A DNA stretch of 64,000 nucleotides from Gloeophyllum trabeum ATCC 11539 (taxonomy: Eukaryota; Basidiomycota; Agaricomycetes; Gloeophyllales; Gloeophyllaceae), in assembly GCF_000344685.1 (NCBI RefSeq), contig NW_006920413.1, positions 253,154 to 317,153 of the forward strand. The letters run 5' to 3'. Positions 11,448 to 21,090 of this stretch are shown here, one piece after another (position 1 is the stretch's first letter; each line of letters starts with the position of its first letter). Position numbers and translations under genes: made by a program. A model generated the notes under the pieces. The model did not search any database, was not told the DNA's origin, and worked only from the letters and a program-made list of their open reading frames with translations.

Positions 11448-12486
11448 TGTTGGGCGTTGGCTGCAATTGCAGTGGATTAGCTCACTACTTGGGACACGCG
11501 GACAAGGGCGTACACGCACCTGGCGATGGAGTAGGTCCCTGCACGAGGCGGCGATTATCCTTCAAGTACTGACCCCAACGTCGCCGCAAACAAGAGCAAC
11601 AATGTACAATGGTACAACAAGCACAAAAGCAAGAAAGCAGACGAGACAAGGCGTTGTCGGGGAACAGATATGACGGTCCCCGCTGAGCGTTTCACTCGTT
11701 CCCCACCCCAGAATTTCCGGGACCTGCTTCCCGATCGGGGAGAAACGCGCGGGCCTGGACCGCGACGCCCCGCCGTTGATCGTGCTGACGGAAGCGGTGA
11801 CGACGCGCTGCCTTCACAGATGACCACGACGTGTGTCGTCTCTCCGTGCTCTTGTTGCGCTCTTATACGACCTCTGCGCTAATGGATGGCACTCTCCACG
11901 CATGTGTGGGCAACGTTATGTAGTCAAGAACGAAGATGCCGGCTCCCTCCCCAACGAACTCGACGTCTAATGTTGCGCGTCGGCCCCGCTTTTCATTTTA
12001 CATGCGGGGCCGGGCCTAGGCTTCCCACGAATCACCTGCCAGCAGCGAACGCGCTTGACCTTATTCTTAGCCGACGCTGCTTTCGGCAAACCCCGATTGG
12101 CTCCCTCGCGCTCGCAGTGAGGGGAAACGTCGAGTCTGCGTCTGGGGCTGACGTCGCTTGTGGAGTATGGTGCGTCGAATATATCGCAAAGGGTGCAGTT
12201 GACGTTTTCCGTACGGTATGGCGTGGACTCTGACGCGGCGCGATGTCCTCAAGGGGGACGTCGACGCAAGGAGAATGTGGTGGTCGCTATGGACACCCAG
12301 GGACGATGCGCGCTGCGGGTGATGAGGGTGGTGTGGATCCATGTCGACGGAACATCGCGCAGAGACCTTTGTCATGGACGCCCTCGTCATGGCTGCAAAT
12401 GCGCATTGGCCTCTGGCTCTGTAATATTAATGATGATCTTGACATCGACAGCTGACTTGATTATGATCTTATCTCTGGACACAAAG
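11448..12486. other. Presumed promoter side of the loop gene; no gene recognised
   Basis: The stretch between the minus-strand gene and the right arm has only short frames with no recognisable domain. A TACAATGGTACAAC-like area near 11600 and the GC-rich tract near 11700-11770 may be promoter sequence, but no specific site can be supported. Confidence 0.3.
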
Positions 12487-15400
12487 GCCGGCCAATCCTG
12501 GTCTTGATCTCTGTCCCTCCTGTCAGGACGAGCACGGACGAATGAACGTGACAATCCCATCGCCTTCCAGGGCACCAAGCCAAATCGATGTCACCCGGTG
12601 AACTTCACGACGTTGCCGCCGGCGAGCCCGATATCGATGTACCCGTATGGAACACTAAATACAGTATCGAAGCTGCACCTGCCCACTTTACTTTTATCAA
12701 TCGGGATCAAATGCATTGCAGTGCAGCCACCGTCCCAAGCTTGAGGTGAGCCAATCGAGGACGAGGGATATCGCATATGAAGCGTCGGTGCGTTATTCCA
12801 TCATCGTGGCCCCGCTCGTGCTCTCGTTCCCGCTTCCCGTACACTCGACCACGGGCGACAAGAGCACCAGCAAGGCCACCTTGGTGGCAGTAGTCTGCTG
12901 GCTGTGACCTTAGCTACTGACCGGCCTGCGATGTCGACGCATCTGGGTTGGAGCTATGCTGACGTTCCGACGGTTGTGTCGCTATGATATTAACTACCTA
13001 CCCCCGCCCGGTGGTACTCTTATCTTTAATATTCGTCACATCCGGCTTGACCGACCGTTCCAGTCGTGATCGCGGTTTGCTGGTTCGTTTTCCGTCAATT
13101 TCCGCTGCGCGGGACGATCTCCTGGCCTCTGCGTAATGCCAGTTCATCTTGGACGCGTCATTCTGACTCTCGAGTTTTAGACCTCATAGCGTCCGACTGC
13201 TATTCTTATGTGGCCATATTGCGTACTGTGATCAAGTGGAGACTTGCGTTGGGCAGCCTCTGAGTCTGTCGCCCATTCGCACTCTTTTCACGGCTCGAGA
13301 ACAGGATCAAATACTGCTGGACATGAAATGCATCCAACCCCGTCGAATTCAACCGTGCCTCTTCTCCCGGAGGCCCCCTATCCTGGATGTACCGTCGATC
13401 CCTCTCTTTTCCCGGAGAGTCGATATATGCGCTCCTTTCTTTCTCACTCCCGCCTGCCGATGACGTTTGGGCCATATCTCATTGAAATCCGACGAAGCCG
13501 ATGATACCTCATACCGAAGATAACCTCCGTCTCTGCGTCGTCGGACGCAGTCTATCATAACTCTGACGAGGTAAATGGTATGCGCGGGTCATCGCGGCGG
13601 GATGACGTTCGCTCTAGTGACGGATGACGGTCCAGGTCTGTATCATTCCCCCTCACTTGCAGCACTGCCTGCCATTTTCGTGACGGACGTTTTCTGCCAT
13701 GGGTTGGGAAGTAGGACTGTCCGCTGGATGCAAGAGTATGGGGTATGACGAGTGCCCCTTCGCACCCCCCCTTTCCTCACATCTTGCGCGGTGGCAAGTC
13801 GGAACGATATAACAGCCCTGTCACTGAACCTCACGCCGGCGCGAGAAAGCGACGCGTTACACTAGATGGCTCACTCCACAATTATATCTTGTGCACTGGC
13901 AATCTAGCACACTCACCCGACCGCTTATGGCTCGACTTTACAGGCTTTGCCGACGTACGAAGATCGATATGCGAGGTCGGTATGTACCTCGGACGTCTCA
14001 TTCTTGGCGACGCAGCTGTCGCGCTGCATGGGCACCCCAAAATCTACCTCTGGATCGTCGTTCGTCTTCCTTCCCCCCTCGCTCCCGCTCACCATGACCT
14101 GACCTACCCATTCGAGGCGGATTGTCGCTCGGATATTACGACCGCGTGTTTCGTATACATATTGGTATATGTGTCTGTGGTTCTCTTGGGTTCTCTTTCA
14201 TCCCGCGGGCTAGGTGGTTCGCGGACTGGTCTGGATTGCTCGGACGTACCGGGGCTCAAGGTGGTTTATAACTTCCGTTCCGGCCGGATTCAGGGTAGTT
14301 GTGTAACAAACCCGGGATGCTAGGAACCTCTGGAAGCCCGCGTGCTGGGACTGAGCTGAGCACCGGGTACTGGACGTCCCGAGGTTCACCAGCCCTGGAT
14401 ATGAATCGTGCTCACTATATGCGCGTTCTCTGCTCGTACTGTGTATGGTGCGTTATTACATCCAAGCTTTGGCGATGCCAACTTCTCTCTATATGGTCTT
14501 GCGAACGAAGCGACGTCGATTGATGCCTTGCCGTATAACTGTGCTACATGATAGGCGCGCTGCGAATATCGCCTGTTCGTTCGCTCTAGGAGGACCATCG
14601 CATGCTGGGTATTCCGGTCTCGATGCGGTTGGTGCGGCCTACCTTTCCTATCCCATTCGTGACCCCTCGCGGATTTACCAGCTGGTGCGTCATGGCATTG
14701 TTTGATGCCCGGCCATGACGCACGCTTCCTGCGAGCCACCGGGATGTGATTCACGAGACGGAACCTCGGGGCAGAGGACGCAGTCCATCCCTGGCGTGTA
14801 CTTCTTTGGACACCAGAGCTTCCTGCCCGCAATTCCATTGGGAACTTGGATTGCACTTAGAACACCAGGTAGTACGTCATGCACACTACCGCTGAACGCG
14901 TCGTAGATAGCTCCAGCTGCAATCCGGTTCGTAGCTCGATCTCAGGGCAAAGCGCCATAGTGATTCGTGCGCATCCATTCGTCCGGAGCCTGGAGTCAGA
15001 CACAGTACGCTGGCAAAGGAGAGGCCTTCTGGGGACGTCAACTTGACACGAGCTCGTCTGCAGCATGCTCCTCAGGTTTTATAAGCCATAGGCATAATAC
15101 GCGCATCGGAGCTTGGATGTCGGATGACAATGACCCTGATACAAGAGACGTATTCATAGGATAACCGGACCCTGGTCAGTCGATACTCGGGAGACGGAAG
15201 AATCTCGCCCGGGAGCGACTGCTACCCCGACAGTCATGATCGACATTGGATGGCCGAATCTTATTGACACACTTCTATCTTTTGTTGGCCTCTAATGCAG
15301 TGCGCTTCTGAGGCTTCCATGCACAGCCCTTGTGGTATCGCCGGATCTCGAGTATTGACCACAGGCAATAAACGCTCACCGGAGCTCGGAAGCAGACAGG

Positions 15401-16893
15401 ACAGCATTGGTTCATGAAAAGGCGTCTCCACGATATGCAGCGGGGTCCTGGATCAATTGGCCATAGGCAATATATGCGCAGCGGAGCTCAGTATCAGACT
15501 TAATGGGGATCGGGCTCTCATCGTCTTTGGATTCGACGCGGAACTCAGTCTTCTAGTATGGTGTGTTGCAGGGGCTTGACACCATCGCCCACAGGCAATA
15601 CACGTGCACTGGGCTTCGAATCAGATGCAGTGGCGCTGGTATTAATCCTGGTATTCGCAACTTTCCTCATTCGACCTTACGTCAACGAATTGGACAGCGA
15701 CCTTCAGTCCGTGGCCATCCGCGTAAAGGTGAGCCTGGGACCGGAATATTCAAGCGAATGTGGCATTCCCCAAAGTAGTCTATCATGCTCCGTCCGTTTC
15801 CTGTAAGCGTATGCCACAGCCTTCACTCGTCGGCGCTTGCATCCCCCGTGCAGGGCTGGGGTACGCGTACGGAGCGCTTTCTGGGCTTTATCAGGGCTTG
15901 TGCACAGTGCGAGCCAAGTTTTCTTCAGCATTAGATCCTGTGTCCTGACTTTTAGGTTTGCTGTTGTTCATGCACACCCGTCATATACCAGGGTTGATTC
16001 AATCCAGCAATCTAGTTAAGGCGGCAAAGTCATCCTGGTTGGTATGGAGTAGGTACGTAATGCGCTCTGTCGAGCCATCTCAGGCATCTAAGGGACCTCG
16101 AACTGACTGTTCGGACTATCCGATAGTGGAGGTAGGTGGAAGTTTTCTCCATTTCGACCATGGTTTGACAGCATACCTTGATCTGCTGACTAGTACACGC
16201 AGCTCCTTTCAGGGTGTCTGTGCCCTTAATAGCTACTGCTAGCTGCTCCACTCACTCATGAATGTTAGGTGTCTTGATGATGCTGCCTATCTCCTGCGAC
16301 ATCCTCAATGGCCCGGACTAGGAAGGTCGATCCTTCCGGGTGGCTGTAGGTTGATTTAGCGGTTGCTCTGGGTTACAGCTGCCCCCTTACATGGATATTT
16401 CCTTGCCTTCACGGTGCACCTGGAGTTCCGTCATTTGTCCGATGTTTATTCTTTTCTCTTCATAGGAGCAGCAGTCTTCCGATGACACAAAGCATGCATT
16501 GGGCTACGATTGCCCTCACATCATATCCGCGGCAGGCAAGTCGAGCAGACGAACATAGGCTCTGCATTCACAACAACGGGTCGTCTCAGGGCTTGGGGAA
16601 ATAAGCTCGTGTTTTCTTGTCCCCTCGTTCCGTCTCATGTACTCGTGATTTCTGATTCTTTACATGGCAAATGGGGGTCTCCGTATGTACTCCGTCTAAG
16701 CGGGGACAACGCGGTTGGTGTGCTTATTCTGGTGAAGTTAGCTAGGTGCGTTTTCTCAGTTCTTTTGACGGGGCACCTTTGCCAGGTGCGAAGGGTCGAC
16801 TAATGCTGCATCCTTATTCGCTCATGGAAATACTAATATTGGAGCAGCTGTTGCTGTAACAAGGAGAAATCACGATAATGAGGCCCAAAGAGT
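12487..16893 (-). repeat. Right arm of giant inverted repeat (~4.4 kb)
   Basis: Reverse complement of 3814-7735. The matching small ORFs reappear on the opposite strand: for example the 69-codon frame at 4437-4646 (+) is mirrored by 16030-16251 (-), and 7473-7640 (+) by 12591-12776 (-). The long frame of the left arm (310 codons) is interrupted here after 192 codons (13745-14323), so the arms have diverged by indels as well as substitutions. The difference in length is largely explained by the insertion at 15638-16061. No target duplication is visible at the outer ends. Confidence 0.85.
15633..16066. mobile_element. 424-bp insertion with 5-bp target duplication inside the right arm
   Basis: The right arm reads GCGCT at 15633-15637, then 424 bp absent from the left arm, then GCGCT again at 16062-16066. 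The left arm has an uninterrupted join at the equivalent site (about 4631-4642). A clean insertion plus 5-bp duplication is the mark of transposition. Termini are GGTATTAATC and GGTACGTAAT. They do not form an obvious inverted repeat and the piece has no long ORF. A solo LTR or small non-autonomous element is possible. Confidence 0.75.
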
Positions 16894-17583
16894 GTGTTCG
16901 AAGTGAGCTAGGATCAAATAGGCAGCTTGAGTAGCGCACACTGGCATGGCATTGCTTGCTACCAGCACGCAGGTAAACCCCCTTCTGATGAATAAAAAGG
17001 TGATGGGGAGTCGGGGGGAGTCCTTCATGAACTAGTGGGTGGGCAATTTGATCTTCCGGGATGATTGACCGGTGAACTAGCATACTCCGTCCCCCGTTAT
17101 GCAAGACTGTGATTACGGGTTCAAGTCTACATATGTCGGAGCCTTCTTGCTGGGAGATGAGGACCCTCAACCTTCTGTGGAGTTTCGTCAACACCGATGA
17201 ATATGCAGGCCGATGTGGCGTCGTGCTCTGGCAGCCAGGTGAACGGCTCTATCCAATCGTAGTACTGACACTGGTGCAGGGGGTACGTGCGTTTCCAAAA
17301 ATACGAATATCCAGGTGGTTGTCCAACTAACCACTACATCATCTAAATGAGCATATGCCTGTGGTTGTCTCTGCGTATTGCCTTGACCGGCGCTTAAGCC
17401 GCTGGAAATGCTTCGAGTTCGATCATGCATGAATTCATCAGGTTATTTCTGGAATTCACTGTACAGGAATAAAAGAGCTGGAGGTAGGGTGCTTTAAAAT
17501 CAACATCCAGCAGTTCATCGGCCAGTTCGTTTACAAGTAGGGAGCCCCTACTATCTTCTCATCATCAGGCCACTTACACACTC
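16894..17583. other. Intergenic, no gene recognised
   Basis: No domain-bearing frame was seen. The last 100 bases are the likely promoter of the gene starting at 17584; no clear TATA box was identified. Confidence 0.3.
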
Positions 17584-18573
17584 ATGCAAGCAGCGATAAT
17601 GAAACCTTACCTCTATGTTGTCCTCTCGATCTTCACCCCTATGCTGGTGCTCGCTCAGGAGTACGATGTCCAGGCGTACGTCAGTACAGATTGCACCGGC
17701 GAGCTCCTCGCGGACTTGGATGGACAGGGTGGAATATCTGCGTGCACTGCATGTGTTAACGGCGCCTCAGTGCTCGTCTCGACGCTGGGAACCGGGTGCA
17801 CTGTGTACACGTTCGCGACGGACAACACGTGCACTATAAGTGCAAACAACGTTATCGAAGCGCCTGTGAGCGGGTGTCAGCAAAACTTAGCAAGTTTCAG
17901 CTACATGCAGGTGGATTGTGGTGTGTACCTCTCGCTACATGTCCCATACGCGCTTCGATTTACTGGTGGCTTGCAGAGACCTAATTATTGTCTTGCGCTG
18001 GCGAGATTCCTGCTACTGCGAGCGTCAGGCTGTACTAGCAAGGTTTCAGCGCACTTGAATGTTTGTCGTCAGCGATCACAGGAATTATGGCGTATTGTGC
18101 GCTGCTACCTTAGTGCCAGTTTGTGTACAACGAGTGGTCAGAATACATCGTAACTCTCGATATGCTGACCAAAGGCTCTGGCGTGTACCAGACTGCCTGC
18201 GCAGCACGGGTCACCCTCTACCATGAAGCTATGGGCACCGTGGAAATGCCCACCGAAGTTCCCCGCCCAAATGGAACGTGAGTAGGTAAATCAAGGACTT
18301 GGCCGATTATTGACCAACGCTTCGGTTGCCGGCGGAAATGGTAAGCGATATGGCTTCGCAGTTTTATGCGGGTGATATATCTTTAGGACGACAAATGAGA
18401 CACATACTATACAGCACATTGCCGGAATGGCTTCAGGAATGGTGTAAGTATTCGCAGTTCCCGGACTGCTGTGGCAAAGGGAGCCGGCAAAAGCCGACGT
18501 GAGTTGTATCGTGACTGTCAGTCTAAGTCTTGCAGTCACCACGGTCCTACTTGTCTTCTACTCTGGCGCTTGA
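17584..18573 (+). CDS. Small cysteine-rich type I membrane protein, five exons
   Basis: My model is 17584-17920, 18006-18031, 18120-18277, 18387-18443 and 18504-18573. Phases close exactly to 215 residues. A signal peptide of about 25 residues (hydrophobic YLYVVLSIFTPMLVLA) is followed by a Cys-rich ectodomain with about a dozen cysteines, including CTACVNG, a CQQN stretch and a DSCYCERQ stretch encoded by the 26-bp micro-exon. N-glycosylation sequons (NGT, NET) lie before a C-terminal hydrophobic helix (residues about 190-212) with a very short tail. This architecture fits a cell-surface protein. I do not recognise the family. The micro-exon was chosen because it alone joins the flanking phases and adds Cys residues. 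The next downstream feature is the transposon nest, 180 bp after the stop. Confidence 0.65.
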
Positions 18574-19681
18574 TGCTGGTATACGCCGTCACACAGTGCT
18601 TTAGTGACCTTTTCTGTGTGGATGCCTCGACTCTGCTTGTTCATCCTACCCCCTCTCTTCACCGCGAGCCCTCAGATGACGAACGACGTGGTCCTGGCCT
18701 GGTCCGAATTTACTTGTTATCGATGATCTCCGTGGACTAGGACGGGACCCTTACAGTGCTTTGCATAAAAGTCCGGAAACTGCGTTTCGCGCGTTTCTGT
18801 TTGTCCCAGCCAAACAATACCTTATACAGTGGCGGACAAAAGTATCTGCACTGCCACCACTTTCACGGTTCTGGGCAGATCAGGGGCAACATGGATCGAT
18901 GTATATTCATGATTTGTAACTACTCTATGTAAGATAAATGCATACAGACTTTCAGCCCTAGATGCCCCACTCCTTGCTTCCAGGAGGTAAATTCATCTCG
19001 AACCCGGTACCCTCAGAACTGGTTAGATGGAATCAATAAATTTATAAAAAATAATTCTCGGCCTGAATGACTGACCTGATTTAGTACTTTGTATTAGCAC
19101 CCTTAGCCTTCTTCAGAGCCAGGGCCCTCCGGGGTAAGCTCGAGTATAGGCGGCGTACTGTGGCAACATCAATCCGGTACCACTCCTCCACAATCGCAGC
19201 CCAAAGCTCATCTAGATTCTTGGGAGCTGGGTCTCGGGCTCGTACTTTCCGCTTGAAATGGTCCCATAGATGCTCAATGATGTTCATGTCGGGACTTTGA
19301 GCTGGCCAGGGGAGAACACGGTGTCAGCAGAACTTGCGATTGATATAATACCACCTAAATATCTCTAAGCGGTGCAGTCGTCAAGTTCCCCAAGAGAATG
19401 CTGGATTTGTCGTTGGTCGAGCAGTTCCCTTGTGTTCGATGAGGGAGAGTGTAGGCTTTATAGAGGTTAAAACTCTTTGTTTCAATCTCCAGATAACTAA
19501 ACAAGCAAAATAGCTGACTACCAGAGTCTAGCTGAGGATGAGGGTAGAGAGCAAACACAGGTGACCAGAGGTCTACGGCTAGACTTCCAACACCAAACCT
19601 AGACTGAAGTATTTCTCACGGTAGAGAAACAGACTAGCTGTGGCAGACAGCAGACAGTACTGCAAGTCCTTCCCTTCTCTG

Positions 19682-19811
19682 AGGTATCACAGATAGCTTA
19701 AGTCCAGACTAACACTGCTTGTTCCAGCACTTTGTGGAACCAAGACAGTACAGATGCACACAGTAGTACAACTGATTCTGAGGCTGACTTGAACCAATGA
19801 GGCTCTCTGGT
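19682..19811 (+). repeat. 130-bp direct repeat, left edge of the assembly gap
   Basis: Identical to 20587-20716 except one base (A at 19686, G at 20591). It abuts the run of Ns almost directly. See the gap feature for interpretation. Confidence 0.95.
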
Positions 19812-19812
19812 T

Positions 19813-20586
19813 NNNNNNNNNNNNNNNNNNNNNNNNNNNNNNNNNNNNNNNNNNNNNNNNNNNNNNNNNNNNNNNNNNNNNNNNNNNNNNNNNNNNNNNN
19901 NNNNNNNNNNNNNNNNNNNNNNNNNNNNNNNNNNNNNNNNNNNNNNNNNNNNNNNNNNNNNNNNNNNNNNNNNNNNNNNNNNNNNNNNNNNNNNNNNNNN
20001 NNNNNNNNNNNNNNNNNNNNNNNNNNNNNNNNNNNNNNNNNNNNNNNNNNNNNNNNNNNNNNNNNNNNNNNNNNNNNNNNNNNNNNNNNNNNNNNNNNNN
20101 NNNNNNNNNNNNNNNNNNNNNNNNNNNNNNNNNNNNNNNNNNNNNNNNNNNNNNNNNNNNNNNNNNNNNNNNNNNNNNNNNNNNNNNNNNNNNNNNNNNN
20201 NNNNNNNNNNNNNNNNNNNNNNNNNNNNNNNNNNNNNNNNNNNNNNNNNNNNNNNNNNNNNNNNNNNNNNNNNNNNNNNNNNNNNNNNNNNNNNNNNNNN
20301 NNNNNNNNNNNNNNNNNNNNNNNNNNNNNNNNNNNNNNNNNNNNNNNNNNNNNNNNNNNNNNNNNNNNNNNNNNNNNNNNNNNNNNNNNNNNNNNNNNNN
20401 NNNNNNNNNNNNNNNNNNNNNNNNNNNNNNNNNNNNNNNNNNNNNNNNNNNNNNNNNNNNNNNNNNNNNNNNNNNNNNNNNNNNNNNNNNNNNNNNNNNN
20501 NNNNNNNNNNNNNNNNNNNNNNNNNNNNNNNNNNNNNNNNNNNNNNNNNNNNNNNNNNNNNNNNNNNNNNNNNNNNNNNNNNNNNN
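19813..20586. other. Assembly gap (774 N)
   Basis: A run of Ns. Its size is probably an estimate from scaffolding. Because both edges carry the same 130 bp, the gap may be zero-length (overlapping contigs) or may hide the interior of an LTR retrotransposon. Any frame reading through it is meaningless. Confidence 1.
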
Positions 20587-20716
20587 AGGTGTCACAGATA
20601 GCTTAAGTCCAGACTAACACTGCTTGTTCCAGCACTTTGTGGAACCAAGACAGTACAGATGCACACAGTAGTACAACTGATTCTGAGGCTGACTTGAACC
20701 AATGAGGCTCTCTGGT
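20587..20716 (+). repeat. 130-bp direct repeat, right edge of the assembly gap
   Basis: Second copy of the repeat at 19682-19811, beginning immediately after the last N. One mismatch separates the copies. Confidence 0.95.
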
Positions 20717-20891
20717 ATTTAGAGGGTCTCTTATTATTATTGGGGGTCCCTCCTAAGACTGTCTACTGAGCTCCTTATATACCCTACAGTAATTTGAAAT
20801 TCATAACAATAGGGTGGGAGAATTGCCTGGTTACTAGGCAACATAGACAATAGTGTGAGAGAATAGTGTACAATAGTGTGAGAAAATAGGA

Positions 20892-21090
20892 TGAGTCAGC
20901 TAGCTTGGGGACTTGTGATTGGTCCTTGAGCATAGGCTGAGTCAACATGACTCATCTCTATAAATAGAAGGGAATAGCATGAGTCATATTGACATAGAAT
21001 GAGTCATATCCGCATAGCATGAGTCATATCATATGTAAGGGAGTGAGTCATAAAGGCATGGAATGAGTCATATGGACATAGAATGAGTCA
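20892..21090 (+). promoter_or_regulatory. Array of nine TGAGTCA/TGACTCA sites
   Basis: The heptamer TGAGTCA occurs at 20892, 20938, 20980, 21000, 21020, 21044, 21064 and 21084, and TGACTCA at 20948. The last six sit in a 20-24 bp periodic repeat (unit like ATGAGTCATATNNACATAGA). TGA(G/C)TCA is the binding site of the Gcn4/AP-1 bZIP family. The array lies within the presumed LTR beside TATA-like sequences, so it could serve as an enhancer of the element. Function is inferred from the motif only. Confidence 0.65.

Noticed and set aside
19687..20606. Long open frames on both strands across 19.7-20.6 kb
   Set aside because: They are made almost entirely of Ns in the assembly gap and carry no sequence information.
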